A DNA stretch of 64,000 nt from Lumnitzera littorea (taxonomy: Eukaryota > Streptophyta > Magnoliopsida > Myrtales > Combretaceae), in the NCBI GenBank assembly GCA_024138015.1, contig JAMXBB010000009.1, positions 8,675,661 to 8,739,660 of the forward strand, written 5' to 3'. This document shows, piece after piece, positions 23,541 through 37,150 of this stretch. Numbering within the stretch: position 1 is the first letter of the stretch; every line of letters begins with the position of its first letter. The notes below the pieces were generated by a model. The model searched no databases. It was not told the origin of the DNA and saw only the letters and a list, made by a program, of their open reading frames with translations. The position numbers were made by a program, and so were the translations under genes.

Positions 23541-25956
23541 TGTAACCCTTACAATCTAGTGTTAAAGGTTCAATTTGTAAAGTTTAGGGTGATCGAGTAA
23601 ATTATCCAATCAAACCCAAATTTTACGAAAAAACTAGAAATATTTGTAAAAGTGATCCTATGTGTTTGGATTTAGGAAAATAAATAATTAAATAATATAA
23701 TTTGAATTATATGTATATTATCTGTTATTTATCAAAAATACGTAAAAGGAGTTCTGATAATTAATAAATTGATAAAGATAAATTATATGCATACTAAAAA
23801 TCATAAAATAATATAAATAATATTTAGGAGTATTTAATTGTACTATATATATCTACATATAAGTAAAAATACACGAAATTACTTAAAATACCTTAAATAT
23901 GCTAAAAAAATGCTAAATAATTATAGAAAATTACAAAAAAAATCAAGGAAAAATCAGAAAAAGTAAAGAATTATCCAAAATAGGGGCATGGCATGTTGAG
24001 AATGAAGAAAGAAAATCAACCAATTAAAATCAGCCATATGGAAATTGAAATTAGAAGAGGATAAGAGACAAATGGCACCAATTAATTCACCAAATAATCA
24101 AGGCAGCCCTATAAATTTAGAAATCCTCCATCAAAACTCATTTTGGTCAGTTTAAAATCAAAAAAAATTTAGGGAAATGAGAGGAGAGGAAAAACCAAAT
24201 TTGCAAAAAATTATAAAAATAATGTACAAATAAGCCATGTAAGGTGAACCCACACCCGACAAGCACTTAGGAGTGGATGGCCATTGACACTAGACAGTAG
24301 TGGAAACACCCAATCTAATCAACAAGGCCTTGGTAGCCAACGGTGGCTGGAGTAACCAACGTCGATAAGTCTAATCTTTCGCTCCGATTTTTCTTTATTT
24401 ATTAAAAATATTAAATAATCTTGAAAAATTATGAAATTTAGTATTCTAAGATATTTTTCAATATATTTTTTAGGAAAAATATTATTTTGATAAAATTACA
24501 TTCTGTGATATATAGTTTTTAAGAAACCTCTAAACTTGAGCTTATTTTCGATTTAAAAATAAATAACCTTAGAGATGTAGTTTTGAGCTCAAAATTTGTT
24601 TGTACGCTATTTAAAGTATTTAAAATAATGCTATGAATAGATTTTTTAAAAATCTATTTTTGAAATTTTTAGATAATTTTTAAGCCTTAAAATTTGTATA
24701 AAATGGGTGATTTTTGGGTAATTTAGTAATTAAATAGATAATTACTAATTTAATGCATAATTAAGTGTTTTAGGATGTTAAATTCTGATTTAGTATGATA
24801 TTTGTAGTATTTAAGGTATTAGATGCAATTATTAGGTGTATTATGTAGTATATATGTAATAAGTAAAATGATATATTTTAAGTTAATTTTGTAATTTAGG
24901 GTAATTAGGTATAGAATTCTTATTTAGGATATAATTAGACATTTGATATATTATTGGATGATGAAGAATGATATATGTAGTGTTAAAAGTACTAAATATG
25001 TGATTTAGAAGTAAATTATGTAATAACACATAATATGTAAATATAGGAAATTAATGAGTAAAAAATCTTATGTCAAAATTGATAATATTATAATAATATT
25101 AATATAAAATAAATCTAATATGAAGTATAAATTTATATAATTATATGAAAAATGTAAATTTTTCGCACATCATGGGCTAAATCAGTGGTTAAATTAGGAT
25201 TTTAGTTTACTATACGAACTAGAATACTAATTAGAAACCAAATACAATATTTAGGATACCCGAGCATAATGTGATTAATTTCAAATTATGACTTGAAATG
25301 AAATCTAAAGATTATATATAACACCTGTAGTTAGAACTGAATTAGAACCGAATTAGAACCTAAATTGGAACCGGATTCGTAAAACGAAATTAAAACCTAG
25401 CCTAAATTAAAAATAATTGTAAGAAACTTAACAACCTAAATAATTAGTTTTAAGTGTCCATCCCTATAAACGTTATTGTATGATGAATAGTTTTAAGTGT
25501 CCGTCCCAACTTTCTAAGTTGGTAGTTGCTCACATCCCTATAAACATTATTATAAATACTAGTTAAGAGTCGGCCTAAATTTACCTTGAAGCTAGCAATT
25601 GCTAGATCTTGGAGAGTGAGAAAATACATCTAAAGAACAGATATAATTTTAGGGTCTTAGCTCTTATTTTAGAATCTTTCATTTTCGAATAATGTATTAC
25701 TTAGGTGATATAATACAATGAAACCTTGCAAACATTAATTATAATATTTAAATCCTAATATATATATATATATATATATATTCATAATTTCCTATGTAAA
25801 TAATTTGTTTAATTTATAAATTGTTTACTCCATAGCGGGTTAGTGATGGATGCCTTATATAAATTAGGTTAAAAATAGTGGTTATATAGTCAGCTTTTAT
25901 CTTAGAATAGTTTGCACTGTAGAACTATTACAACTCTGCCACTTCGGTGCATTACA
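23541..25956 (+). repeat. 5' LTR of the chromovirus, internally deleted
   Basis: It starts TGTAACCC and ends about CATTACA. A TATA box (tataaat, 24,110-24,116) lies in a block conserved in the 3' LTR. The first 1.9 kb aligns with 29,149-31,045 with steady divergence. The last 0.5 kb aligns with 31,815-32,297. The 0.75-kb segment between these in the 3' LTR is absent here. At the deletion joint (about 25,447-25,500) a tagttttaagtgtcc motif is duplicated. An (AT)n tract lies at 25,757-25,781. Confidence 0.82.
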
Positions 25957-28900
25957 GTTATAAGTTGATATCAAATCGTAGCTCTAGTAAACTTGCTTTG
26001 AACCATAATAATTTTAAAAAGTAGACATAATAGGAGTATATTAAGAATGAGTAGTAAAATATCGTACTATAAATTATAGAGTAAGTAATAATTATAACAC
26101 TGAATTGAGATAAACATTAATTGAACTTAAATCCAATTATTAGATCACATGGAGAAATAGATATTTAGTTGAAGTGATCCAAGTAAAATGGAGGAGAGTA
26201 TATGATCCAATACAGAGCTGAGATGTAGAGAACACTGCTAGAAATTATTAGTTGGGATATGTTAATACTGTGAATCGGATTTTAAAGAATTTTATTGATG
26301 AGTTGTGTTGTAATTGATGAGATGTAATGTAGCAATGAGAGTCATGGACAATAATGAAGATTAATTTAAGTTTTTAGAATAATAGAGGTACTCAGATATT
26401 TGTTGTTGATTAAAGATGAATGGAAATAAAGGACTACAACTTAAGTGATGCTAATGAGATACTTTAGTAAAAACAGAAAAGAGAAACCATACCCTAATAA
26501 TATGACCTATATTAAAGATGATATTAAAACCTAATTCAAGAGTAAATCTTTTACAAAATGAGAATACGGTATATAAGATGATAGATGATGATAACATTGA
26601 AGAGTTTAATAATGATAAAGTATATGGAATGATTACTATTTCTGATTTTTCCTATTGTAATATAAGGTACTGAATCAATAAATGGTGATAATAATTATAT
26701 TGGAAGATAAAAGTGGTGGAATTCTTTTTGAACAAAGAATCATTATTGGTGATTTAAATGATGGATGTAATATGATAACTAGTTATGTTTTGTCGGGAGT
26801 TAGAATTGATCTTATCTTAGTTATTCATATACGTAGACATCCTACTAATCTCTTAATAGATGTAGTTGTGCTTCTCGATGAAAGTAAGTATAAAAGGAAT
26901 AGATGTGTTTGGTTGACTAATATTGAAAATCTTTTGCATATGTAAGAATGATAGTAGAAACTGCACTATAAGGCTATAATCAAGTTATGAACCCTTTAGC
27001 TCATAATGAATCATGAATTGCATACTTACATTTTTGAAGTTGTAAGCAAGGGTAAGTAAAGCAAAATAGGTATGAAGTGGTTAGAAGGATCTTTATATTG
27101 TGTGAAGGCAAATAGAATTATATCATTACATGGTACTTATATTTGACTATAGGAGATGGATGGTTATTAAATAGTATATGAGAAATGAAGTAAGAATGTC
27201 AGGTAAACTACAATTGAATACGTATCTAGACACCCTAAAATAGTAGTAAGATGAGTAACAATTGACAATGGAAATGGAATTAAAGCAAAAAGTTTGGAGA
27301 GGATTAAAACTTTCAATCAAAGGTTTCCTTGCTATTTCAAGATTGATCTAGATAAAACATAACCCACCAAGAAATAGTGTTCATAAGATGGTTACCTACT
27401 AATATATTTATTATGATATGATAATAAGGAACATTGATAAAAAAAAATAGTTATTTAAGGATCCAAGCTTAAAGGAATCAAGAGATAAGTAGTGATTTTA
27501 GTTAAGGACTCTCACTCAATCTTAATTGAATGATAATAAATCTAAACAAAAGGATTGATTGATAATCATAAGAATAAGTACAATCATTGTAGGATATATG
27601 AATATACAAATGGATTAAAGCAAGTACAATAATGATATTAAGATGTTCATTCCCTATAAATTAGAAATTAGTAGACAAAAAGGGAATTAAGGTAATCAAA
27701 ATTATCATTACCTGTCAATTTAGAATTTATATTAGAGGAAGGATATTAATCTAAAAAGTTATAAGACGTGATTAAAGTGGAATTTAGAAGAGAAATTACT
27801 AACAGTAGATGATGGGAAGTTTGTTGATATTTACAAATGAGAGACTGAGAAAAGTACAAACAAGTACTAGATCTACAAATAATATATGAATATTTAAGTA
27901 TATCTCTGAAGATTAGTTTGTGGAAATTTGAACTTTATGATTAAGTTAACCAAGAATCGAACATATAGCTAAAGTTTTATATTGAATATTATAAATGGGA
28001 TATTAGGAGCTAAAGGAGGATTAAGTTGGAAGAAGCTTTTATATCACAATATGATATGTACATTGTGAATTCCTAGAAATGTCACTTAATTTAACAATGC
28101 TAGCTAACAATTGCTACCAAGAAAGAAGATCTATTAAAGTAACCGGATGTATAAGAAAGATATGAAGCGACAATACACTTCATATGAACAATTGCAATAG
28201 GTAACCCAACAAAGGAATAACAAATCTAAGATAATTAATTCATTGTTATTGAGTCTCATGTCATGTTAACCCTATTAGTGTATTCTATCATATCAAGTCT
28301 TGTCAAGTAGTAAGTTCTTATCAATACTGTCTCTCTTATGGAATCTATTAGTCAAAAGTCATATTCATTCTTATCAAGTCAGGTTGAGTCAAATTGAGTT
28401 GATCTAAAATTTTAACCATCTCATTTGAATTCGAGATTAAGAAAAGTTAAGATTTACCAAATTTACTTCTGTTGATCCTATGCTAAGCTATATAAAGAAC
28501 AAATGAGAAACTATGGCAATAGCATAGTCATTGTGAGTAGAAGATTTTGGATGAGAGGAAAGGTGATAACATGAGGTGCACTTAGAACCCTTATAATCAC
28601 AAGTAAAACCTAAGAATAAAGAAAATAAAGAGCAAATGAAGGATAAACCAATAAGAGAATTTGTAAGGTTATAGAGCTAAGTCATAACATAATATAATAC
28701 GATTAAAGAGTTGCAGTAATGAAATAAGATATAATTGATATCAAAGTATAGAATGTAAAGGAAGAAAATGGGATGAGAAATTTAAGAGATAAACTAGATA
28801 GAAAAGAAGTGGAAACTTAATTAGAAGACAATTCAGAAGCTTCATTAGAAGATGATTCAATAGAATGGAAGATGGATTTCAAAGTTGTGAAGAAACCTAT

Positions 28901-29148
28901 AAAAATACTGGATAATCAAGTTCAAAAGTTAAAAAAGTCGAGATATAGAATAAGTGAAGGTATAATGGGACGAAGGTTCAAACGTAGAAGCCACTGTAGA
29001 ATAGAACATAGCAAAATTTAAGCATTACTTATGGTTATTTTGATTCTCAAAATAGTAAAAGAATATAAGCAGTCAATTTTAGTTAATTGAGCAATACATA
29101 GATATACAGTAGTTTCGAAGACAAAACTATTGTAATAAGGGTAAAACT
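25957..29148 (+). pseudogene. Chromovirus interior with gag-pol traces
   Basis: Most of the interior has no open frame; the longest is 87 codons at 26,682-26,945, of unrecognised content. Two places can be matched to chromovirus pol. At about 27,325-27,440, YFKIDL then VHKM recall the RT motifs FSKIDLRSGYHQ and VHKTAF. At about 28,895-29,060, KILDNQVQKLKK, then VKV, a stop, WDEGSNVEAT recall the integrase tail that reads VxVLWxxxxxEEATWE. The interior is about half the usual length, so deletions are likely. The element is long dead. Confidence 0.55.
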
Positions 29149-32100
29149 ATAAGCCTTGCAATCTGGTGTCCAAAGCTCAATTTGTAAAGTTTAGGGCAAT
29201 CGAGTAAATTATCTAATCAAGCCTAAATTTTACAACGAAATTAAAAATATTAGTAAAAGTGATCCCGAGAGTTTGGATTTAGGAAAATAAATAATTAAAT
29301 AATATAATATTAAATTATATGTACATTATCTGTTATTTATTAAAAACGCATAAAACAAGTTTTGATAATTAACAAATTATTAGAGATAAATTATATGCAT
29401 ACTAAAAATCATAAAATAACATAAATAATATTTAACAGTATTTAATTGTACATATATGTATCTACACATAGGTAAAAATACGTGAAATTACTTAAAATAC
29501 CTTAAATATGCTAAAATAATACTAAATTATCATAGAAAATTACAAAAAAAAAAATCAAATAAAAATCAGAAAAATAAAAAAAAAGGTAAATAATTGTCCA
29601 AAATAGGGGCATGGCATGCTAGGAATGAAGAAAGAAAATCAACCAATTAAAATTAGCCATAGAGAAATTGACATTGAAAGAGGATAAGGAACAAATAACA
29701 CCAATTAATTCACCAAATAATCAGGGCAACCTTATAAAATAAATTTAGAAACCCTCCATCAAGAAGTCATTTTAATCAGTTTAGAATTAGGAAAAATTTA
29801 GGGAAAGAAGAGAAGAGAGGAAAAACCAAATTTACAAAAAATTATAAAAATAATGTACAAATAGGCCATTTAAGGTGAACTTACACCCGACAAACACATA
29901 AGAGTAGACGGCCACCACCACTAGATGGTGGTGGCATCGCCCAATCTAACCGATAAGGCCTTGGTGACTAACGATGGCTAGAGTAACCAACATCGGTGAA
30001 TCCAATTTTTCTTTATTTATTAAAAATATTAAATAATCTTGAAAAATTATGAAATTTAGTATTCTACGATATTTTTGTATATAGTTTTTAGGAAAAATAT
30101 TATTTTGATAAAATTAAGTCCCGTGATATACAGTTCTTAAGAAACCCCTAAACTTGAGCTTATTTTCAATTTAAAAATAAATGACTTTAAAGATATAATT
30201 TTGAGTTCAAAATTTTTTAGTAGACTATTTAAAGTATTTAAAAAATTCTATAAAGATATTTTTCAAAAATCTATTTTTGAAATTTTTAGATAATTTTTAG
30301 GCCTTAAAATGATATATAAAATAGGTGATTTTTAGCTAATTTAGTAATTAAATGGATAATTACCGATATAGTGTATAATTAGGTGTTTTGGGATGTCAAA
30401 TTCTAGTGTAGTATGATATCTATAGCATTTAGGGTATTAGATGTAATTATTATGTATATTATATAGTATACATGTAATAGGTAAAATGATATATTTTAAA
30501 TTAATTTTGTAACTTAAGGTAATTAGGTATAGAATTCTTATTTAGGATATAATTCGACATTTGACATACTATTGGATGATGAAGGATGATATATGTAGTG
30601 TTAGAAGTGTTAGACATGTGATTTAGGAGTGAATTATGCAATGACACATAATATGTAAATATAGGAAATTAATGAGTTGAAAGTCTTATGTCAAAATTGA
30701 TAATATTATAATAATATTAATATAAAATAAATCTGATATGAAGTATAAATTTAAATAAATATATGAAAAATGTAAATTTTTCACACATTAAGAGCTATAT
30801 GGGTAGTTAAAGTAGGATTTTGGTATACCATACGAATTAAAATACTAGATAAGATATTTAGGATACCTAAGCATAATGTAATTAATTTCAAATTATGGCT
30901 CGAAAAGTAATCTGAAGATTACATATAATACCCGTAGTTGAAACTGAATTAAAACCTAAATTAGAACTAAATTCGTAAAACAGAATTTTAACCTAGTCTA
31001 AATTAAGAATAATTATAAGAGACTTAAAAACCTGAATAATTAAGTATAATAAAATCCTAAACTAAAGATCACATAAAGAAATACCAAATAAACCTTATAT
31101 AAGATAGTTATATGAATACTAAAACAATATTTGTATTATAGAAATTATCGGTGATAGCCTATGCGACTCGCACCATAAGTGAGCAAGCAGGAGGTCTAGT
31201 TAAGTTAAGATTAATATGTTACTATATTTCGGAATACTGATTTTAGTGCTCGGAGGCTTAAGGTTATATTTAGTTATGATTATTAGATAGTTGATTGTAT
31301 AAATAACTATATGTACTTGTTTCTGAGTTTAATGATATAATTTTAGTTTATTGCTCTAGTTTGCATTTGTATGATTTGTTTAAAATGATTGAACACCTTA
31401 AATCGAATCTAATTAAATATATGACTTATGATTCTAAATTAAATCTGCATAGCAACCTATTAAGAGAAACATTAGGGTTTTCTTGCTAAATACCGATCCC
31501 TTCAAAATGGATAGCGCTAAATAGCACAATAGGTCCCTTCTTCATCCTTAATTAAACTAAGTGATAGGTGAGGAGGCCATGGTCAAAGTAAAGTCAATGG
31601 TTTGAAAGTAGTCGCAGGAGCAGCGGTGTCTCCATTGCACAAGCTTGGGTTTGGTCATGAGCTATTACATAACATGAAAACTCTTCAACTCGAATTAGAA
31701 CGGGTGTAATTTCTCTAATTTTACGATAAACTAAACAATGTTGTACAATGGAATTTGCCTGTACATGCATTGCATCTAACTAATTTGATTGATAACCTTG
31801 TTAGTGTTTGATATATAGTTTTAAGTCTCCGTCTCAACTTCCAAAGTTATTGATTGCTCACATCCTGATAAACATTGTTATAGGTGCTAGCTAGGAAGCA
31901 AACTAAATTTATCTTAAAGCTAACAACTGCTAAATCTTGAAGAGTGAGGAAATACATCTGAAGAACATATATATTTTTAAGGTCTTAGCTCTTATTTTAG
32001 AATCTTTCATTTTTGAATAAAGTATCACTTAGGTGATATAATACAATGAAATCTTGTAAACATTAATTGTAATATTTGAATCCTTATATATATATGTATA

Positions 32101-32297
32101 TATATATATATATATTCATAATTTCTTAAGTAAATAATTTGTTTAATTTATAAACTGTTTACTTCAAAATGAATTAATTGTGAATGTCTTATGTAAATCA
32201 AATCTAAGATAGCAGCTGTATAGTTAACTTCTATCTCAGAATGGTTTGCATAATGAAACTGTTACAATTATGTTGCTTCGAGAAGTGATACATTGCA
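29149..32297 (+). repeat. 3' LTR of the chromovirus, more complete copy
   Basis: The start aligned with TGTAACCC of the left LTR now reads TATAAGCC. The end is about CATTGCA. A TATA box (tataaaa, 29,733) is conserved with the 5' LTR. The segment 31,045-31,815 is missing from the 5' LTR but recurs, diverged, at about 47,080-47,520. It is therefore an ancestral part of this LTR and not an insertion. An (AT)n tract lies at 32,083-32,114. Confidence 0.82.
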
Positions 32298-32329
32298 TCT
32301 CGACCAGGGGAAAAAAAAAATAACACAAA

Positions 32330-32405
32330 CAATACTAGGCATGATTCAAACTCAAGATCTGTTGGATAGAAGGCATACATCTTAACCACTTAATCAAGCA
32401 TTTTT
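32330..32405 (-). repeat. tRNA-like SINE head, candidate
   Basis: On the minus strand an A-box-like gattaagtggttaagatg and a B-box-like gagtttgaatc are spaced as in tRNA-derived SINEs. The sequence ends in a T-rich run against the chromovirus LTR (plus-strand A-run at 32,313-32,322). No target duplication is visible. Confidence 0.35.
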
Positions 32406-34414
32406 CTCAAGTGTAATTGCACCCTAATTATATTAATCTCATGTCCCTTGGCCGAATTGAAATTAGGCTTCCAAACTTCATAACCAATTTAATCCACTTC
32501 ATATTAAAACACTTTAAATAACCAATATACATACATGCCAAAAGATTTTCAAGACAAGTACAATTTAATAAATCCCAATTCCTTTAATTTGTCCTACTAA
32601 AACTTTTACTAGACTTCTCAAAAATATTTTTTAATATAGCTCAATTCTTAATAACTCAAAATTTACTAAATTACATGTATATATTTTGATTATTGATTGA
32701 TCTAATAGTAAACAATGAACTAACTCGTCCTAGATACTTTTAACGCTTTGTATTTTTAATTTTTTTTATTTTCAATTTATTTTTTATTTTTTCAATTTTT
32801 TTTGTGTTTTTCCATTTTTTTATTTTTTTTATTTTTTGCAAAACCTGTCCCAAAAATAAAAAGAGACTAAAATTAAAATAATAGGTAGCAAAAATGGGGT
32901 ATCTACACTCCATCACCATTTTATCATGGATCACATAAATAATGGAAAAGTTTTTAGTGAATTTGTTTCCAACTAATTTGAAAGGAGCAAAAATTTTTAC
33001 AAAACCACTTGAAAAAGAAAGTTTTTATAATTTAAGAAACAACTGGGAATATGTCATCCCTCATTTTGAAATGTTAGTGGCAAGGAAATAAACATTTATT
33101 ACCAAATGCATCTATTTCTTCATATTGATTACCTTTTTCAAAAAATGCTCTTCACATCATTTCAAAGATTAAGAGTTACTTATGTTAATCTAAAACATCT
33201 TCAACTTCCTTTTCATGCTCTCTCTCTCTTTGAGTAATTATTTTTCTTTGTATGGACACTTCTTTATTTATGTTTCTTGTGAGTTTTCTAGTGCATTTCT
33301 TACATTACAATATCTAAGGAAAGAAAGCCTATACATTTGTTTGGAAAGATGTTAGTTGGTAAAGGAAAGAGAAAAACCAAAAAGATAACCATCTTAGGCT
33401 TAGTGCACTCTACTCACTTTTCCAAGGATAGCTTTAGCTCTGATAATGAGAAGCTAAATGTTTCAAAGTTGTCTAACAAGCAAGACTCACTTTATCTCTT
33501 GCTTTTTAGGGTTATCGGCTTTAATCACCAAAATTTTAGAAAAAAAAAGTTAGTGCTTGAGTGTCGTTATTAATGAAGATGTTCTAAGATAACTTTTTTA
33601 AAGTTTCGAATAATGTTTCCTCTCTTTAATAGAATGAATTCACTTAAAGGGCATCTAATTGAAATCAATCACAAGGCTAGCATTACCTTCTCTCTTTCCC
33701 TTCCTCTACTAAAGCCAAAAAGGGAAAGATCAATTTAGGAATGAAGAATGATGAAGATACTCCTATTCCTGTTGATGATTTGGATACAAATTATAATAAA
33801 TGAGGTAAACAAGGAAGTGGTCAAATAGATAGTAGAGGTAGTATTGGTTTCAATACGAATTGTTATATTTCTATCAATCATGTTAGATACTTGAATGGGG
33901 AGGAAGATTCAAGATAAATACAACCAATTAAAATTATTAGGAAGGAAAAGGAGAGAAGAAGGTTGGCTTAAAGTTCTATTGGTGGTAGTTGTTGTTTATT
34001 ATTTGCTTTGCTGCTATTTTACACTCTTTAAGACTTTGATGAGTATGGTTGTTTTATGTTATTTATTTAGACTTAGCTAGTGTTTCTTTGTGCTATTTCA
34101 ATTTGTTTTAGTTTCTAGAATTTACTAAAGATGGTCAATTTGTTAAGATTTTTTATTAGATGCTTTTTCTTTTCTTTTCCTTCTCTCAAAAGTTATGATA
34201 ATTATGAGCTTTAGCTTCATCAAGGAAGGGGTAAGGGGAAGAGGAAGGGTAAGTGTGGTGTTAGTATCCCAAAGTTTTTATGAAGTATATTATGTATTTA
34301 ACATATATGGTAAGTGTAAACAGAAGAAATAAGGAGAATTTTAGTGAGTATGAATTAGAAGACTCAACATTTACAAACCAAATATTTTGGTAATACACTC
34401 AGATAAGAAACTAC
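32406..34414. other. Unassigned AT-rich sequence with weak coding-like patches
   Basis: A T-rich tract at 32,750-32,840 mimics a Lys-rich minus-strand ORF. From 33,335 to 33,990, short plus-strand frames (for example GMKNDEDTPIPVDDLDTN near 33,740) look slightly protein-like but are broken and not recognisable. They may be an old element relic. I found no splice structure or domain. Confidence 0.3.
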
Positions 34415-34417
34415 TTA

Positions 34418-34702
34418 CGTTATGTTTGGTTTATTAGAATTAGATAAGGTTAGAAAGGAATAGCAATTTCTCTAGTGTTATTTCACTTTGTGATTGAGGG
34501 AATTTTTAGAATAAAAGTTACATTATGTAAGGAATATCAATTCCTCAAGTAAAGGGAAGAAATAGAAATTCCTTATTTATTTCACATTACATGGAATAGG
34601 AATTACTTATAGTATAACTTTTTGCAAACCAAACAAACAAATAACTATTTCATTGTAATAAAGCTTGAATGATAATTCCATTCCAATGAACCAAACGTAA
34701 CA
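34418..34702. mobile_element. MITE, 285 bp, TTA target duplication (Tourist-like)
   Basis: The left end cgttatgtttggtttattag and the right end (inverse) tgttacgtttggttcattgg form an imperfect terminal inverted repeat of about 24 bp. TTA flanks both ends (34,415-34,417 and 34,703-34,705), the target site of PIF/Harbinger-type elements. The interior is AT-rich, with subterminal inverted pieces (aggaatagcaatt, ggaataggaatta) and no ORF. Confidence 0.7.
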
Positions 34703-35819
34703 TTAAAGTAGTGATTCCCCTTCTTAATATAGTAATAAGTTATTTTAGGAAGAATATTTTTAAACATCAACCAAAATTGTCATGGCTAGTATCTGTAAGC
34801 AAGTAAATCTAATTTTGAGCTTAAATCTTATTTTTACCAAAATGATTAGAGTAATAATTTTTAACAAGTTTGTTTCAATGCCTAAGAAGATTTTATTGCC
34901 AATTGCTAAGAATTTGTTTAAGGGGTATTTTTAAACAAGTTTAGAAGCTAAAATCCTTATTTAAAAAGTTCATCTACTAACTTTTATGATATGTTGTTGA
35001 ATTTTATATTTTAGCTTGAGTCAAAACTATTTGACATACATTTAATTGGTTATACTTGTATTATAAAAAATGTCGCAATGGATTTAGTATTGTTACTTGT
35101 TTTAAACAAGTATGTAAAGAATAAACCTGATCATCAATGGCACTTTTAGGTAGCATTTAGTGACAACTTGTTTAAAGTTATATTATTAAATTCATAACAT
35201 ATACCTAAATGAGAAATGTGATCAAAATGTTGCAAATTCCCAAATCGATAAGTGCAGTTATCAAAGATACACGAAGAAATTAATCAATTTTTGGACAACT
35301 TTCCTTAAAAATTTTATATTATAGAAAGGTAATAAAGTTCAAAAATTATGGGGTAATTACTTCAAGCCATAAAGTAGATTCCAATTCAAATCTTGAAAAT
35401 ATGGACTTATATAAGATTGGCAATTCGTGTTATTGTATCATTTCTCAATTCCATATTTAAACAAGTTTTCGTCAAAAAATCTTAAACCCATAGCATGACC
35501 CATTTATTAATCATGTGTGAAAACCTAAATTTATGGCCTAATGTGCCTTCTATCTAGGTTGGACTCATTTATATTAGGATTAACGATTGGTGTTATCATA
35601 TCGTATCTCATTTATCTTAAATTTGATATCATTTATCGATGAAAAAGCTATAATTAAATCTATAAAATATTTGTAGATATAATGAAAAATGAACAATAAT
35701 AATATTTAAATTTTACAAAGATAAATGATATTATAGATTCATACTTTACATAAAATTACAATCCAAATAAAAGTTTCAATAAAGCAAATCTTACCAAATA
35801 TTAAAAATATAAAAATTTA

Positions 35820-36215
35820 AATTACATAACATCATTAAATTAAATGGAACCATGGATTAAATAGATATTAATATTATTTCCAATATTAATTTTCAAATAT
35901 ATTACATTATTTGTCGGATTATCAAAAGAGACAATCAAATAATCTATACATAAATTTGTAATTTTTTACCTATTTACATTACATTGCAATAAGAGTATAT
36001 AACCTTATTAAATTTAAGTTATATAATATCACTAAGTTAAGTAGAACCATGACTTAAATAAATATTGATATTACTATTGGTATTGCTTTTAAAATTTATT
36101 GCATTACTTATTAGATTTCAAGGAAAACAGTTAAAAAATTTACTTATGAGTTCATAATTTTTTTCTCATTTAAACTACAATATAATAAGAAAAATATATA
36201 GTTAAAAGTATCAAG
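35820..36215. repeat. Diverged two-copy tandem duplication, period about 196 bp
   Basis: The block around gaaccatggattaaat (35,847) recurs at 36,043 as gaaccatgacttaaat. Similarity continues through tattrcattaytta and the ttacctatttaca / ttctcatttaaac stretches. The copies are AT-rich and differ at perhaps a quarter of positions, so the call is by eye. Confidence 0.55.
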
Positions 36216-36529
36216 TACCTTTAATTGAAATCTCTAACTTAGAAAGAAATGAAGTCTATAATAAAATGCAAATACAGAATAATATATAGTGTATCTCGTG
36301 TCCCGTGTCCTAGTCATTGGATTTAACATGTTTAAACAAATCTAACATGTCTGTGTCTTATGTTAATTTTTACCTACTTTAACTAGTTTAAATCATGTCA
36401 TATCATGTTTAGATCTATCGCATTCGAATCCCAAATTACCATCCCATGAACTTTAAAGTAAGCTATGAATAAACCCTCATAATCTACTCATGCTATCCTT
36501 ACTCAACTCTATAAAATACCATTATAATA

Positions 36530-37083
36530 TGTAAAACCCTATAGTTAAGTGTCTTGTATGAATTATGGAAAATTATGGTACTAGTTTATAAGATAATGAT
36601 TGCAAGTACTTTATCAACACAAGTTTGAAACCTTTGAGCCAAATTGTTAAAATGGGTCAATTAGTATTTGTTGACTTATTTATTCACTACTTTTGATTTG
36701 AGACATATTGGTGTCAAAGCCAACCCCTATCAATAAGTAGACGATTCGAGTCTGGCTCTGGTTTAGAGAAAAAAGTCTAAGGAGGGCAGAAAGTGTTATT
36801 AGACCAATGACTTCTAGCATGCTTGCAGACTCGAATCGTACACCAAAAAGGAAGAAGATTTGGGCTTAATTGTAAGATCTCGCGACGAGAACATAGTGTG
36901 TTTAAGGGAAAGAGATTGTAAGACTCTACATTTAAGTATTCCGCATAGATTGTGAAAAGTTGTGGTACTAATTTATAAAATAAACACCTTATCAATACAA
37001 GCTTAAAACTTTTGGGCCAAGTAGTTGAAATAGACTTATTAGTATTTGTTGGCTTAATTATTCAATACTTTTAATCTAAGGCA
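36530..37083 (+). mobile_element. TRIM (terminal-repeat retrotransposon in miniature), 554 bp
   Basis: The left LTR at 36,530-36,705 starts TGTAAAACCCTA and ends GAGACA. The right LTR at 36,917-37,083 starts TGTAAGACTCTA and ends AGGCA. Both carry gtggtactarttta...ctttatcaayacaag and attagtatttgttg. Immediately after the left LTR is a primer site, ttggtgtcaaagcc (36,708-36,721), close to the initiator-tRNA-Met complement. A purine tract (aagggaaagagat) lies before the right LTR. Flanks taata and ttata are a 4-of-5 target duplication. The 211-bp interior has no coding capacity, so it must have been moved by another element's enzymes. Confidence 0.85.
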
Positions 37084-37150
37084 TTATATGATATTTATCA
37101 ATTTGTGACTTGTTGCAAGTTCAAACCATTGAACTGGTCATGGATATAAA

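Larger units (their letters stand above)
23541..32297 (+). mobile_element. Eroded Ty3/gypsy chromovirus with very long LTRs (Del/Tekay-like)
   Basis: Two direct repeats of 2.4 and 3.1 kb flank a 3.2-kb interior. A primer site related to TGGTATCAGAGC (ttgatatcaaatcg, 25,965-25,978) follows the left repeat. A tttcgaagacaaaactattg...aagggtaaaac block precedes the right one (29,112-29,148). It corresponds to the FEDEI-like codons and polypurine tract before chromovirus 3' LTRs. Inside, traces of reverse transcriptase and the C-terminal module remain. The interior is too short and too mutated for a full gag-pol. Long LTRs plus these motifs suggest the Del/Tekay group, which is inference. No matching 5-bp target duplication was found. 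Confidence 0.78.

Noticed and set aside
32740..32934. Lys/Ile-rich minus-strand ORF
   Set aside because: Produced by a T-rich low-complexity tract; no real composition of a protein.
35560..36460. Possible larger foldback element (ttatcatatcgtatctc versus gtgtatctcgtgtcccgtg)
   Set aside because: The ends share wording but not a convincing inverted repeat, and no target duplication was found.
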